Below are positions 8,307 to 17,844 of a stretch of DNA of 64,000 nt, piece by piece (within the stretch, counting starts at the first letter, position 1; each line of letters opens with the position of its first letter). The stretch is taken from NCBI RefSeq assembly GCF_000943545.1, contig NZ_JTHP01000031.1, positions 1-64,000 on the forward strand, written 5' to 3'. A program made the translations under genes and the position numbers. This DNA comes from Paenibacillus terrae (GTDB lineage Bacteria; Bacillota; Bacilli; Paenibacillales; Paenibacillaceae). The notes under the pieces were generated by a model. It saw only the letters and a program-made list of their open reading frames with translations. It ran no database searches and was not told where the DNA came from.

Positions 8307-9478
8307 ATGAGGCATGTGAACCCACAGGCTGTGTTCGACCTCCCGGTACAACGATTGGACTTTTGGGAGGCGGACAGCTGGGAAGAATGCTGGTACTGGC
8401 GGGAGCAAAGATGGGATACCGTTTTGTGACGCTGGACCCGACACCGGATAGTCCGTGCGGGCAGGTGTCAGAGCAGATTTTCGCTGCCTATGATGATGAG
8501 CATGCAGCCAGAGAGTTGGCCGGGCGATGCGACGTGATTACGTATGAGTTTGAAAATGTGGATGCGGGTGTAGCCGCGCTTTTGGAACAGGAATCAAGTG
8601 TGCCGCAGGGCAGCCGTTTGTTGTACACAACACAGCATCGGCTACGGGAAAAACGCTCCATTGAAGCCGCTGGCGTTCCGGTCGCTCCGTATCGTGAAAT
8701 CGGCAGCGCTGTCGATATGGTTCAAGCGGTAGCTGAGCTGGGCGTGCCATGTGTGCTCAAGACAGCAGTCGGCGGTTATGATGGTAAGGGTCAGATGGTC
8801 ATTCGCCAACCCGAGGAAGCCGTAGCTGCTTACGAACGGCTGGTTGGTAGCGGTGCGGAACTGGTGTTAGAACAGTTCATTCGTTTTCGCTGTGAAATCT
8901 CAGTAATCGTAGCACGCAGCACGAACGGGGAAGCCAAAGCCTTCCCACCTGCGGAAAACATTCATGTGAACAATATTTTGCACACGTCGATTGTACCCGC
9001 GCGCGTGCCACAATCCGTGCAGGAGGATGCACGCAAGCTGGCTTTGGCTGTGGCGGAGTCGTTAGGCGCGGTGGGTCTGCTCGCTGTAGAGATGTTCGTT
9101 ACCGAAGACGGACATTTGTACGTCAATGAGCTGGCACCGAGGCCGCATAACTCCGGTCATTACACGATGGAGGGATGCGCAACGTCGCAATTTGAGCAGC
9201 ATATACGTGCCATTTGCGGCTTGCCGCTGGGAAGCACGAAGCTGCTGACTCCGGTCGTCATGGTCAATGTGTTAGGTGAGCATTTGGAGGACGTGATTCA
9301 GCGGTTCGTTCAGCCGGATGCCGAAGCTGAAAGATTGGATGTTGTGCCCAAGCTGCATTTGTATGGAAAAAGCGAAGCCAAACCAGGCCGAAAGATGGGA
9401 CATATGAATCTACTGTGCCAGGATGCGGAACAAGCGCTGGAATGGATTGAACAAACCAATATTTGGGGGAATAAATAG
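8303..9478 (+). CDS. purK: N5-carboxyaminoimidazole ribonucleotide synthase
   Basis: PurK is an ATP-grasp enzyme that carboxylates AIR with bicarbonate and ATP to give N5-CAIR for PurE. The 391 residues show [20 protein letters not shown] near the N-terminus, the ATP-grasp loop [12 protein letters not shown] near 150 and the metal-binding [13 protein letters not shown] near 275. The ATG at 8303 overlaps the purE stop by four bases. The N-terminus is about 13 residues longer than usual ([14 protein letters not shown]), which may be a linker or a sign that a later start is used. Confidence 0.96.
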   Translation: MNEACEPTGCVRPPGTTIGLLGGGQLGRMLVLAGAKMGYRFVTLDPTPDSPCGQVSEQIFAAYDDEHAARELAGRCDVITYEFENVDAGVAALLEQESSVPQGSRLLYTTQHRLREKRSIEAAGVPVAPYREIGSAVDMVQAVAELGVPCVLKTAVGGYDGKGQMVIRQPEEAVAAYERLVGSGAELVLEQFIRFRCEISVIVARSTNGEAKAFPPAENIHVNNILHTSIVPARVPQSVQEDARKLALAVAESLGAVGLLAVEMFVTEDGHLYVNELAPRPHNSGHYTMEGCATSQFEQHIRAICGLPLGSTKLLTPVVMVNVLGEHLEDVIQRFVQPDAEAERLDVVPKLHLYGKSEAKPGRKMGHMNLLCQDAEQALEWIEQTNIWGNK

Positions 9479-9480
9479 TT

Positions 9481-10779
9481 ATGATCGAACGTTATAGCAG
9501 ACCGGAAATGAGAGCAATTTGGACGGAAGAAAATAAATTTAAAGCATGGCTGGAAGTAGAATTGTGTGCCTGTGAAGCTTGGGCAGAATTGGGCGTCATT
9601 CCGAAAGAGGACACTGTGGCGCTGCGTAAGAACGCAAGCTTTGATATTGACCGGATCTATGAAATTGAACAGGAAACAAGACATGATGTCATTGCTTTTA
9701 CCCGCACGGTGTCCGAAAGCCTTGGCGATGAGCGCAAATGGGTGCATTACGGCCTGACCTCCACGGATGTGGTAGATACCGCACTGGGCTACCTGTTGAA
9801 GCAGGCGAATGAAATTCTGGAGCGCGATATCTTGAATTTTATTGAAATTTTGAAGGAAAAAGCACTGGCTTACAAGCATACGCCGATGATGGGCCGTACA
9901 CACGGGGTACACGCTGAACCGACGACGTTTGGCCTGAAAATGGCTTTGTGGTACGAGGAAATGAAGCGCAATTTGGAACGTTTCCGTTTTGCGGCTGACC
10001 AGGTTGAATACGGTAAAATGTCTGGTGCAGTCGGTACGTACGCTAACATTGATCCAGCGGTAGAAGAGTTTGTATGCCGCAAGCTGGGCACCAAGCCTGC
10101 GCCAATCTCCACACAAACGCTCCAACGTGATCGTCATGCCGAATACATGGCGACATTGGCACTGGTAGCCACATCGCTGGACAAATTTGCAACAGAAGTC
10201 CGCGCGCTGCAAAAGAGTGAATTCCGTGAGGTGGAAGAAGCCTTTGCGAAGGGTCAAAAAGGTTCCTCTGCGATGCCGCATAAACGCAATCCAATCGGCA
10301 GTGAAAACATCTCTGGTCTGGCGCGTGTGATTCGGGGGCATATGGTATCCGCGTATGAGAACGTAACGCTGTGGCATGAGCGCGACATTTCGCATTCTTC
10401 CGTGGAACGTATCATTTTGCCAGATGCAACGATGCTGTTGAACTACATGCTGAACCGTTTTGGCAATATCGTGAAGAATCTGACGGTATTCCCTGAAAAT
10501 ATGAAGCGCAATATGGCGCGTACGTATGGTGTACCGTTCTCTGGCCGTATTATGACGAAGCTGATCGACAAGGGCTTTAGCCGTGAAAAAGCCTACGATA
10601 CCGTGCAGCCGCGTGCTATGCAGGCATGGGAAGAGCAACGTCAATTCCGCGAAATCGTTGAGGCGACTCCGGAAATTACCGCCGTACTCAGCCCGGACGA
10701 AATCGAGGATGCTTTCAACCCGGCATGGCATCTCAAAAACGTAGATACGATCTTTAAAAAGCTGGGATTAGGGGAGTAA
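9481..10779 (+). CDS. purB: Adenylosuccinate lyase
   Basis: PurB removes fumarate twice in purine synthesis, from SAICAR and from adenylosuccinate. The 432 residues have the fumarase/aspartase signature [12 protein letters not shown] near residue 262. Catalytic-region motifs [13 protein letters not shown] (near 90) and [14 protein letters not shown] (near 138) are also present. The ATG follows the purK stop by two bases, with GGGGGA as ribosome binding site at the end of purK. After purB the operon has an unusual 754-bp non-coding gap before purC. Confidence 0.97.
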   Translation: MIERYSRPEMRAIWTEENKFKAWLEVELCACEAWAELGVIPKEDTVALRKNASFDIDRIYEIEQETRHDVIAFTRTVSESLGDERKWVHYGLTSTDVVDTALGYLLKQANEILERDILNFIEILKEKALAYKHTPMMGRTHGVHAEPTTFGLKMALWYEEMKRNLERFRFAADQVEYGKMSGAVGTYANIDPAVEEFVCRKLGTKPAPISTQTLQRDRHAEYMATLALVATSLDKFATEVRALQKSEFREVEEAFAKGQKGSSAMPHKRNPIGSENISGLARVIRGHMVSAYENVTLWHERDISHSSVERIILPDATMLLNYMLNRFGNIVKNLTVFPENMKRNMARTYGVPFSGRIMTKLIDKGFSREKAYDTVQPRAMQAWEEQRQFREIVEATPEITAVLSPDEIEDAFNPAWHLKNVDTIFKKLGLGE

Positions 10780-10780
10780 G

Positions 10781-10890
10781 AGGGATGGTTGGCGCTTGGG
10801 GAGGCCGCTGCGCGAACGGATCATTCTTCCGATGCTGACGCTTCTCCAGAACGATTCCGTTCGCTCCGCTGCAATCCAGCACCAACCCTC
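10781..10890. repeat. Long palindromic repeat, copy A
   Basis: Outer arms GGTTGG and CCAACC and inner arms GCGAACGGA (10812-10820) and TCCGTTCGC (10856-10864) form one long imperfect hairpin. Its centre, TTCTTCCGATGCTG followed by CGCTTCTCCAGAA, resembles the outer parts of copy B at 17.2 kb, as if the inner hairpin had been lost. Confidence 0.6.
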
Positions 10891-10991
10891 GTGTGGGAGC
10901 AGGAATAGGGGGCGGTGCGGCACATAAGATGCCGCAACACCCCAAAGAGTGTTAGAAAAGTGTGTTCCACTGCTTTTCTGTCGCGAAGCAA

Positions 10992-11050
10992 CGTTCTTGG
11001 GAGGGCTGCCGAATTTGCGTAGCAAACAGCCCGTAGCCCTCCCAAGAACG
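10992..11050 (+). other. Conserved hairpin, copy A (constant apex, variable stem)
   Basis: CGTTCTTGGGAGGGCT (10992-11007) pairs perfectly with AGCCCTCCCAAGAACG (11035-11050). The enclosed TTTGCGTAGCAAACAGCCCG (11014-11033) differs at one base from 17591-17610 in the purF-purM gap. The apex itself folds as TTTGC-GTA-GCAAA, and GGGCTG with CAGCCC offers an alternative stem. Confidence 0.75.
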
Positions 11051-11302
11051 CTCAAGGCTCAAGGAGCGAAGCCTTGAGCCAACGTATAAGTGCGCATGGC
11101 GTAGATATGCGCACGACAGGCGAAGCCTGAAGGCTCGGCGGCATGACGTGCCGAGCTACGGCCACGGGCCGAATGGTTTGGCGGTATGTCATACGCCGAG
11201 CCATGGTACAACCGTAAGCTGCATATAAAGTTGCAGCTTAGAGCTTTCAAAGTTGATACGAAGCGAACGCTCGTAAAAACGTCGATATGCGCCAACGTAA
11301 AA

Positions 11303-11352
11303 GCGTTGCTGGATTAAAGCTTGTGCCAACAAGCCTTAATCCAGCGGAACGC
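11303..11352 (+). repeat. Long hairpin with GCTGGATT/AATCCAGC arms
   Basis: GCGTT-GCTGGATTAA (11303-11317) pairs with TTAATCCAGC...AACGC (11336-11352). After one mismatch GCTTGT pairs with ACAAGC around a GCCA loop. The GCTGGATT and AATCCAGC arms also form the inner stem of copy B at 17198-17254. Confidence 0.7.
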
Positions 11353-11424
11353 GCTCACACCCCCCCAGCTACAATAAACAGCCCCGCCCACTCACTGCGC
11401 CAAACCCTTGCGGGAGTCCCGAGG

Positions 11425-11469
11425 GCAGCAGCCCTGGGGGTCCTCCCCGAGGGGAGGATTTAGGAGGGG
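11425..11469 (+). repeat. 3' module before purC
   Basis: GCAGCCC, then the hairpin TCCTCCCCGAGGGGAGGA (11441-11458), then TTTAGGAGGGG. The same arrangement ends the purF-purM gap at 17774-17818. The TTTAGGAGGGGC tail is repeated about 20 bp downstream. Confidence 0.65.
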
Positions 11470-11533
11470 CAAGGTTCGATTTAGGAGGGGCCAAGGTTTG
11501 AGGGGCAAACTCTTTTAGAGGAGGAAGTTAGAA

Positions 11534-12415
11534 ATGTCATTGTCTACTGCCGAGGGTCTGATCCATGCGCCGTTGCTGTACAAAGGCAAGGTGCGTGAGC
11601 TGTATGATCTCGGAGAGCATTTTCTGATTGTCGTGACGGACCGGATTTCGGCCTTTGATTATGTGCTAGAGCCACCCGTGCCCGAAAAGGGGAATGTGCT
11701 GAATAAGCTCAGCGCTTTCTGGTTTGAGCAGACGAAGGACTTGTTGGAAAACCATGTCGTACACACCGATGTGAACAAGCTCGGGCATGTGATCGACGAA
11801 CAGAATAAAGAATTGCTGAAGGACCGGATCATGGTCACGCTGAAGGCTGAACGTATCGACATTGAATGTGTGGTGCGCGGATATATTACTGGAGGCGGTT
11901 GGCGTCAGTATGAGCAGAACGGTGAGGTGAACGGAATTCCATTGCCGAAGGGGCTACGTAAAAATGAGCGTTTTCCCAAGCCTTTATTTACACCGGCTGC
12001 GAAAAATGATGTTGGACACGACGAGGACATTTCCCTCCATCAGATGAAAGAGCTGGTTGGGGCCCAACTGACAGATGAGCTTGAGGAAAAAAGCTTGGCA
12101 TTGTACGAATTTGCGCGTGCTTTCTGCGAGAAGCGTGGAATTATTTTAGCGGACTGCAAGTTTGAGTTTGGTCTTGTTAACGGAAAAGTTATTTTGATTG
12201 ATGAAATTTTCACCCCGGATTCATCCCGTTTCTGGGCACAGGAAAAGTATGAACTGGATGTTGAGATTGACAGCATGGACAAGGAGCCGGTACGAAGCTA
12301 TTTGGCATCATCCGGTTGGGACAAGAATAGCAAGCCCGATCCGTTGCCTGCTGAGGTCGTAGAAGAAACAACTGCAAGATATACGGATATTTGGCGGCGT
12401 CTGACGGCACAGTAA
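11534..12415 (+). CDS. purC: SAICAR synthetase
   Basis: PurC joins CAIR and aspartate with ATP to give SAICAR. The protein has 293 residues, somewhat longer than the roughly 240 of B. subtilis. It has an N-terminal KGKVRELYDLGEHFLIVVTD motif, the substrate loop ECVVRGYITGGGWRQY near 112 and the catalytic-site ILIDEIFTPDSSRFW near 220. This length and the extended insert are like the PurC class also seen in eukaryotes and some bacteria. GAGGAGGAAG precedes the ATG. It is separated from purB by the 754-bp structured gap but is clearly in the same operon order. Confidence 0.96.
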   Translation: MSLSTAEGLIHAPLLYKGKVRELYDLGEHFLIVVTDRISAFDYVLEPPVPEKGNVLNKLSAFWFEQTKDLLENHVVHTDVNKLGHVIDEQNKELLKDRIMVTLKAERIDIECVVRGYITGGGWRQYEQNGEVNGIPLPKGLRKNERFPKPLFTPAAKNDVGHDEDISLHQMKELVGAQLTDELEEKSLALYEFARAFCEKRGIILADCKFEFGLVNGKVILIDEIFTPDSSRFWAQEKYELDVEIDSMDKEPVRSYLASSGWDKNSKPDPLPAEVVEETTARYTDIWRRLTAQ

Positions 12416-12473
12416 ATAGTAATCATAATTCAACCAATAGGATTCATCCATTCGGAGGAGGAACTGAAGGAAC

Positions 12474-12719
12474 ATGATTAAAGCAACGGTCTATGTCACA
12501 ATTAAGCAAAGCGTTTTGGACCCGCAAGGGGTTGCGGTGCAAGGCGCACTGCATTCTATGGGCTTCGGAGAAGTGGACAGCGTCAGAATTGGTAAGTATA
12601 TGGAATTGAATCTGGATACAACAGACCGCGAGAGTGCAGAAAAGCGTGTCATTGAGATGTGCGAAAAGCTGTTGGCCAACACGGTCATTGAAGACTACCG
12701 CTACGAACTGGAGGGCTGA
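12474..12719 (+). CDS. purS: FGAM synthase subunit PurS
   Basis: PurS is the small subunit of the three-part formylglycinamidine ribonucleotide synthase (PurSQL). It bridges PurL and PurQ and helps channel ammonia. The 81 residues ([18 protein letters not shown], ending with [10 protein letters not shown]) match the family length and its KQSVLDPQG motif. GGAGGAACTGAAGG precedes the ATG. The purQ ribosome binding site (GGAGGG) lies inside its last codons, and purQ starts four bases after the stop. Confidence 0.95.
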   Translation: MIKATVYVTIKQSVLDPQGVAVQGALHSMGFGEVDSVRIGKYMELNLDTTDRESAEKRVIEMCEKLLANTVIEDYRYELEG

Positions 12720-12723
12720 TTCC

Positions 12724-13413
12724 ATGAAATTTGCAGTTCTGGTTTTTCCGGGCTCCAACTGTGATATTGACTGCTATAAGGCGGTAGAGGACACGGTCGG
12801 TGAACCTGTCGATTATGTTTGGCATACTGCGACGGATCTGTCGCCTTATGATTGTATTCTTGTTCCAGGAGGCTTCTCCTACGGGGATTACCTGCGCTGC
12901 GGCGCGATTTCCCGGTTTGCCCCGGTGATGAAGGAAGTAGCCAAAGCGGCTGCCGAGGGCAAATATATTTTGGGTATTTGCAATGGTTTTCAAATTTTGA
13001 CCGAAGCCGGGCTGTTGCCGGGTGCTTTACGCCGTAATCTGTCGATGAAGTTCCGTTGCCACGATACGGTGTTGAAGGTTGCGAATAATCAAACGCCTTT
13101 TACAAAGGATTATGCTGCCGGTGAGGAGATCATCATTCCGATCGCCCACGGCGAAGGCAACTATTACTGTGATGATGAGACGCTGGCTCGCTTGCAGGCG
13201 AATAACCAGATCGTATTTACGTATAAAGATAATCCAAACGGTTCCGTAACGGATATCGCAGGGATTTGTAATGAACAAGGAAACGTGCTGGGCATGATGC
13301 CTCACCCGGAACGCGCGGTGGACGCATTGCTTGGAACGGATGACGGCAAACGTATGTTTACATCTATTTTGAACGCTTGGAGGGATCGTCATGGCGCAGC
13401 AAGTATCCGCTAA
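12724..13413 (+). CDS. purQ: FGAM synthase subunit PurQ (glutaminase)
   Basis: PurQ is a class I glutamine amidotransferase that supplies ammonia to PurL. At 229 residues it has the usual length. The nucleophile cysteine is in [19 protein letters not shown] near residue 86, and the His-Glu pair is in [10 protein letters not shown] near 195. ATG 12724 is chosen because GGAGGG (12712-12717) is 6 nt upstream and the protein opens with the typical [16 protein letters not shown]. Its last 23 bases overlap purL, suggesting coupled translation. Confidence 0.96.
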   Translation: MKFAVLVFPGSNCDIDCYKAVEDTVGEPVDYVWHTATDLSPYDCILVPGGFSYGDYLRCGAISRFAPVMKEVAKAAAEGKYILGICNGFQILTEAGLLPGALRRNLSMKFRCHDTVLKVANNQTPFTKDYAAGEEIIIPIAHGEGNYYCDDETLARLQANNQIVFTYKDNPNGSVTDIAGICNEQGNVLGMMPHPERAVDALLGTDDGKRMFTSILNAWRDRHGAASIR

Positions 13414-15634
13414 GGAACCAACGGCAGAGCAGGTTGCCGAACATAAACTGTATCAGCAGATGGGTGTGTCGGACAGCGAATATGCGTTGATCTGTGAATT
13501 CATGGGGCGTCAGCCGAACTATACGGAGATAGGCGTATTCAGTGTCATGTGGTCAGAGCATTGTGCTTACAAAAACTCCAAGCCGTTGCTGCGTCGTTTT
13601 CCAACGAGTGGCCCACGAGTTCTGATGGGACCGGGTGAGGGCGCAGGGATTGTAGATATCGGTGATAATCAGGCAGTTGTATTTAAAATCGAAAGTCATA
13701 ACCATCCGTCGGCTGTAGAACCTTTTCAGGGGGCAGCGACAGGGGTCGGCGGCATCATCCGTGATATTTTCTCCATGGGCGCAAGACCTGTGGCGGTGCT
13801 GAACTCCCTGCGTTTTGGCAAGCTGGAGAGCGACCGTGTGAAATATTTGTTCGAGCATGTGGTATCCGGTATTGCGGGATACGGGAACTGTATCGGTATT
13901 CCGACGGTAGGCGGCGAGGTTGTATTCGATGAAAGCTACGAAGGCAATCCACTCGTCAATGCGATGTGTGTCGGACTGATAGACCATGATAAAATCCAGC
14001 GTGGTGTTGCTAAAGGGGTCGGTAACCCGGTGTTCTATGTGGGACCGCCGACAGGCCGTGACGGGATTCATGGAGCGACATTCGCATCGGTTGAGCTGAC
14101 CGAGGAATCCGAAGCGAATCGGACTGCGGTTCAGGTAGGCGATCCATTTATGGAGAAGCTGGTTATGGAATCATGTCTGGAGCTGATCGACAGCGGTATT
14201 GTGCTGGGTATTCAGGATATGGGCGCGGCAGGGCTTACCTGCTCCAGTGCGGAGATGGCGAGTAAGGCTGGCAACGGCCTCGAGCTGTATCTGGATCAGG
14301 TACCGCAGCGTGAAGAGGGTATGACACCTTATGAAATGATGCTGTCCGAATCACAGGAGCGTATGTTGTTCGTTGTTGAGCCTAAGGACGAAGCACAGGC
14401 GCTTGAAATTTTCGAGCGTTGGGGTGTGATTTGTGCCAAGGTCGGTAAGGTGACGGATGACGGACGTTTGCGTTTGTTCCATCACAGTGAAGTGGTGGGT
14501 GACATGCCAGTGACGGCGCTGGTGGACGAGTGTCCGATTTACGACAAGCCTTCTGAAGTTCCTGCTTATTATGAGCAGAACGCTACCATTGACACACTGC
14601 GTTATGCAGAAGTGACGGATTTGAACGGTGCGCTAAAAAAGGTACTGTCTTCGCCAAGTGTAGCCAGCAAGAAATGGGTATATGAGCAGTATGATTACAT
14701 GGTTCGCACCAGTACGGCCGTGCGTCCGGGCTCGGATGCAGCAGTAGTGACGGTGCGTGGAACCCGCAAGGGACTTGCCATGACGACAGATTGTAACGGA
14801 CGTTATGTATACCTTGATCCAGAGGTAGGCGGACGGATTGCGGTCAGCGAAGCAGCACGTAATATTGTATGCTCCGGTGGCGAGCCGCTGGCGATTACAG
14901 ACAACCTGAACTTCGGTAACCCTGAAAAACCGGATATTTTCTGGCAAATGGAAAAAGCCGTGGACGGGATGGCAGAAGCTTGCCGCGTACTGGATACACC
15001 AGTCATCGGGGGCAACGTCAGCTTGTACAACGAAAATGCCAAAGGTTCCATCTATCCGACGCCGGTTGTCGGCATGGTAGGTCTGGTGCATGATACGGAT
15101 CATATTACGACACAAGGTTTTAAAGCCGAAGGCGACGTGATTGTCCTGGTGGGAGAAACGAAGGCTGAGCTGGGAGGCAGTGAGTTCCAGGCTGTCGTAC
15201 ACGGTGTCTCCGAAGGACGACCGCCTGAGCTGGATTTGAACGTGGAGAAAAAGCTGCTGAATGCGGTGCTTAGCGCCATCCAAACAGGTTTGGTACAATC
15301 CGCGCATGATTTGGCAGAGGGCGGATTGGCTGTAGCACTTGCGGAATCCGGGATTAGTGGCGGATTGGGAGCACAGGTCAACATAGAAACAACCTTGCGC
15401 CCTGACCATGCTTTGTTTAGCGAAAGTCAGTCCCGTATTTTGTTATCCGCATCGCCAGATAAGGCGTCTGCGCTGGAAGCACATCTGCGTGGTTTGGAAG
15501 TGCCAGTTACCGTATTAGGAAAAGTTGAAGGATCACAATTGACAGTTGAGGTGAACGGACAACCCGCTTTGAACGAGGCAGTCGCCAGTTTGAAGCAAAT
15601 CTGGGAGGATGTCATTCCATGTCTGATGAAATAA
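13391..15634 (+). CDS. purL: FGAM synthase subunit PurL
   Basis: PurL converts FGAR and ammonia to FGAM with ATP. The 747 residues correspond to the small PurL type that needs PurS and PurQ. It shows [17 protein letters not shown] near residue 54, the nucleotide-binding [20 protein letters not shown] near 96 and a second half beginning with [17 protein letters not shown]. The ATG overlaps purQ by 23 bp, and the 3' end overlaps purF by 16 bp. Codon use resembles its neighbours. Confidence 0.97.
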   Translation: MAQQVSAKEPTAEQVAEHKLYQQMGVSDSEYALICEFMGRQPNYTEIGVFSVMWSEHCAYKNSKPLLRRFPTSGPRVLMGPGEGAGIVDIGDNQAVVFKIESHNHPSAVEPFQGAATGVGGIIRDIFSMGARPVAVLNSLRFGKLESDRVKYLFEHVVSGIAGYGNCIGIPTVGGEVVFDESYEGNPLVNAMCVGLIDHDKIQRGVAKGVGNPVFYVGPPTGRDGIHGATFASVELTEESEANRTAVQVGDPFMEKLVMESCLELIDSGIVLGIQDMGAAGLTCSSAEMASKAGNGLELYLDQVPQREEGMTPYEMMLSESQERMLFVVEPKDEAQALEIFERWGVICAKVGKVTDDGRLRLFHHSEVVGDMPVTALVDECPIYDKPSEVPAYYEQNATIDTLRYAEVTDLNGALKKVLSSPSVASKKWVYEQYDYMVRTSTAVRPGSDAAVVTVRGTRKGLAMTTDCNGRYVYLDPEVGGRIAVSEAARNIVCSGGEPLAITDNLNFGNPEKPDIFWQMEKAVDGMAEACRVLDTPVIGGNVSLYNENAKGSIYPTPVVGMVGLVHDTDHITTQGFKAEGDVIVLVGETKAELGGSEFQAVVHGVSEGRPPELDLNVEKKLLNAVLSAIQTGLVQSAHDLAEGGLAVALAESGISGGLGAQVNIETTLRPDHALFSESQSRILLSASPDKASALEAHLRGLEVPVTVLGKVEGSQLTVEVNGQPALNEAVASLKQIWEDVIPCLMK

Positions 15635-17100
15635 CAGCACGGACGTTGTGGACTGGAGATTATTATAATGAAGGCTCTGGTAAAGAGGGGCTTTTTGATA
15701 AATTAAAAGAGGAATGCGGCGTATTCGGAGTGTACAGACACTCCGATGCTGCTTCCCTGGCATATTACGGATTGCATGCGCTCCAGCATCGCGGAGAGGA
15801 AAGCGCGGGCATCTGTGTAAGCAGTGGCGACGAGTTCCATTATCATCGTGGAATGGGCCTTGTTAAAGAAGTATTCAATAAAGATTTGATGGCTTCGCTG
15901 ACAGGCGACATTGCCATAGGGCATGTACGTTACTCGACAAGTGGAGACAGCAAGCTGACGAATGCACAGCCCTTGGTTTTCAAATATCGTGATGGCGATT
16001 TGGCAGTAGCGACGAACGGCAATATCGTGAATGCCTTGCAAATCCGGCATGAGCTGGAGCAGGGCGGGTCTATTTTTCAAACGACAAGCGATACGGAGGT
16101 CGTTGCGCATTTGATCGCCCGATCTTCCAAGGATTTGGTGGAAGCGGCCAAGGATGCATTGAAGCGTATTGTCGGCGGGTTTGCTTTTCTTATTATGACT
16201 AACGACAAACTGCTGGTCGCTTCCGATCCTAACGGCTTGCGTCCGTTGACGATGGGCAGATTGGGTGATGCATATTTGTTTGCTTCCGAATCCTGTGCTT
16301 TGGAAACGATTGGAGCAGAGCTGTTGCGCGATATCGAGCCGGGTGAACTACTGGTGTTGGACAAAAATGGATTGCACGAAGACCGTTACAGTGAAGGCAA
16401 GCATCGTAAAGCACTGTGCGCGATGGAATATATTTATTTTGCCCGTCCGGACAGTGACTTGAACGGAGCCAATCTTCATGCCGCACGCAAACGGATGGGT
16501 AGCCAAATGGCGTTGGAAGCTTTTGTCGATGCCGATTTGGTTACCGGGGTACCGGATTCCAGTATTTCTGCAGCGATTGGTTATGCAGAGCAGACAGGTA
16601 TTCCCTATGAATTGGGCATGATTAAAAATAAATACACCGGACGTACCTTCATTCAACCGAGTCAGGAGCTGCGCGAGCAAGGTGTGAAAATGAAGCTGAG
16701 CGCCGTACGCCGTGTTGTCGAAGGTAAACGGGTGATCATGATCGACGATTCCATTGTGCGGGGCACCACATCCCGTCGAATCGTGAATATGCTACGGGAT
16801 GCAGGAGCGCTAGAGGTGCATGTACGCATTACCTCGCCGCCTTTCAAAAACCCGTGCTTCTACGGCATCGACACGCCGGATCGCCGGGAACTGATTGCGT
16901 CGTCCAAAACAGTTGAGGAAATCCGTGAGGAGATTAACGCCGATTCGCTCTATTTTATGAGCGCTGAGGGCTTGATCGCCGCTGTAGGCGGATATAACGA
17001 AGAGGATTACAAAGGCGGTTTGTGCCTGGCCTGCTTCGATAATGATTATCCCACTCAAGTGGATTTCAAAGGCGAAGAAAAGCTCGGATGTAGTTGCTGA
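15619..17100 (+). CDS. purF: Amidophosphoribosyltransferase
   Basis: PurF makes phosphoribosylamine from PRPP and glutamine, the committed step of purine synthesis. The 493 residues carry a propeptide; the N-terminal nucleophile after processing is C33 in [10 protein letters not shown]. The glutaminase half includes [14 protein letters not shown]. The PRPP loop is [18 protein letters not shown] near 375. C-terminal cysteines ([10 protein letters not shown] and LGCSC) fit the Bacillus-type oxygen-sensitive Fe-S form. The 32-residue propeptide is longer than the 11 residues of B. subtilis. It is the last gene before the second structured gap. Confidence 0.96.
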   Translation: MSDEITARTLWTGDYYNEGSGKEGLFDKLKEECGVFGVYRHSDAASLAYYGLHALQHRGEESAGICVSSGDEFHYHRGMGLVKEVFNKDLMASLTGDIAIGHVRYSTSGDSKLTNAQPLVFKYRDGDLAVATNGNIVNALQIRHELEQGGSIFQTTSDTEVVAHLIARSSKDLVEAAKDALKRIVGGFAFLIMTNDKLLVASDPNGLRPLTMGRLGDAYLFASESCALETIGAELLRDIEPGELLVLDKNGLHEDRYSEGKHRKALCAMEYIYFARPDSDLNGANLHAARKRMGSQMALEAFVDADLVTGVPDSSISAAIGYAEQTGIPYELGMIKNKYTGRTFIQPSQELREQGVKMKLSAVRRVVEGKRVIMIDDSIVRGTTSRRIVNMLRDAGALEVHVRITSPPFKNPCFYGIDTPDRRELIASSKTVEEIREEINADSLYFMSAEGLIAAVGGYNEEDYKGGLCLACFDNDYPTQVDFKGEEKLGCSC

Positions 17101-17153
17101 GAAAAGGGAACAAAAGAGGTACAGCGGTGCATTGTGGGTATGGGGATGGCGGT

Positions 17154-17305
17154 TCTGAGGGGGCCACTCCGCGAGTGGAAGGTTCTTACGATCGCTGTTG
17201 CCGCTGGATTCCTGGATTAAAATGACCCCTTACAGGGTTGGAATCCAGCGGCAAAGGCGAACGCTTCGCTTCTCCAGAATCCTTCCACCCGCTCCGTTCC
17301 TCAGA
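17154..17305. repeat. Long palindromic repeat, copy B
   Basis: Nested arms: TCTGAG with CTCAGA, GCGAGTGGAAGG (17171-17182) with CCTTCCACCCGC (17281-17292), and a perfect 15-bp inner stem, TTGCCGCTGGATTCC (17198-17212) with GGAATCCAGCGGCAA (17240-17254). TCTTACGATCGCTGTTGCC (17184-17202) is identical to 51529-51547 in copy C. Confidence 0.75.
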
Positions 17306-17375
17306 TGTGCATCCTTTTGCAGCAGTGCAGGTCCCTCCTTTGTCCCCACGGGGGGAGAGGGACAGGTAAGGCAGT

Positions 17376-17417
17376 TAAAAACTCATGGCATAATTATTTC
17401 ATGCCATGAGTTTTTAA
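17376..17417 (+). terminator. Terminator-like hairpin inside the operon
   Basis: TAAAAACTCATGGCAT pairs perfectly with ATGCCATGAGTTTTTA around a loop of about 8 nt. The T-run sits in the 3' arm, and A-rich DNA on the other side makes it symmetric. It resembles an intrinsic terminator yet lies between purF and purM. Confidence 0.5.
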
Positions 17418-17576
17418 AGGGGCAGGTGGCTCAAGAAAGCCACCTGTTCACTTAGCAGTTTAGCAGCCAGTGCGCGCTAAGCGACTAAGCCGTACAGCAG
17501 GCTGGGCGAAGCTGCCTGCCTCAAACCTGAGGGCAAAGAAGTAAGCCAGCCATTGGCGCTGCTCACTTCTTTGCCC

Positions 17577-17619
17577 GGCACGTCCCCGCCTTTGCGAAGC
17601 AAACAGCCCGGGATGTGCC
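17577..17619 (+). other. Conserved hairpin, copy B (constant apex, variable stem)
   Basis: GGCACGTCCC (17577-17586) pairs with GGGATGTGCC (17610-17619), nine Watson-Crick pairs and one G-U. It encloses TTTGCGAAGCAAACAGCCCG (17591-17610). The apex matches copy A at 19 of 20 positions, while the stems share no sequence. Confidence 0.75.
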
Positions 17620-17773
17620 CCGCCGCCGCATAGGCGGCCATGCTCTAAAGCGTGTCCTTGTGGTTGGTGGGAAAATCCGCAAACCACAAGGAAAACACGC
17701 GACTCCCAGCACGAACCAATCACCAAGCAACACCAACCCTACGCATCTGACCGACTCTTGAGGGGTCCAGGGG

Positions 17774-17818
17774 GAGCAGCCCCATGGAATCCTCCCTATT
17801 AGGGAGGACTTAGGAGGG
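17774..17818 (+). repeat. 3' module before purM
   Basis: GCAGCCCC, hairpin TCCTCCCTATTAGGGAGGA (17790-17808), then CTTAGGAGGG. It corresponds to 11425-11469 before purC. In both places the hairpin is the last structure before the gene. Confidence 0.65.
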
Positions 17819-17844
17819 TCAATCATTTGAAGGAGTGTTCATGA

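Larger units (their letters stand above)
10780..11533 (+). other. Structured non-coding gap inside the purine operon (purB-purC)
   Basis: No credible protein is encoded in these 754 bases. The stretch is a chain of strong hairpins: the long palindrome at 10781-10890, a perfect 16-bp stem at 10992-11050, CTCAAGGC with GCCTTGAG at 11051-11078, TGCGCA pairs at 11091-11113, CAGGCgaaGCCTG at 11117-11129, GCTCGGC with GCCGAGC near 11133-11156, TAAGCTGCA with TTGCAGCTTA at 11216-11241, a long hairpin at 11303-11352 and TCCTCCC with GGGAGGA at 11441-11458. Related modules lie in the purF-purM gap. B. subtilis has only short spacers at these positions. Nothing here looks like a normal promoter. Confidence 0.85.
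17101..17844 (+). other. Structured non-coding gap inside the purine operon (purF-purM)
   Basis: No protein is apparent in these 744 bases. In order they hold the long palindrome copy B (17154-17305), a terminator-like hairpin (17376-17417), CAGGTGGCT with AGCCACCTG (17423-17446), GGGCAAAGAAGT with ACTTCTTTGCCC (17531-17576), the conserved-apex hairpin (17577-17619), CCTTGTGGTTG with CAAACCACAAGG (17656-17691) and the 3' module (17774-17818). Three of these modules are related to parts of the purB-purC gap and come in the same order. The purM ribosome binding site AAGGAG follows at 17830-17835. Confidence 0.85.

Noticed and set aside
9310..10731. 473-codon frame on the minus strand opposite purB
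   Set aside because: It is the complement of purK/purB codons; its sequence is rich in His, Arg, Phe and Cys and lacks any family pattern.
10781..11458. CRISPR array or group II intron in the purine gaps
   Set aside because: There are no regularly spaced direct repeats, and no domain V-like intron end or reverse transcriptase was seen.
10780..11533. Several open frames on both strands in the purB-purC gap
   Set aside because: They are short, overlap one another, have odd composition and no ribosome binding sites. The DNA is explained by hairpins.
17198..17826. Open frames in the purF-purM gap
   Set aside because: They run across the hairpin arms and have no start signals or protein-like patterns.
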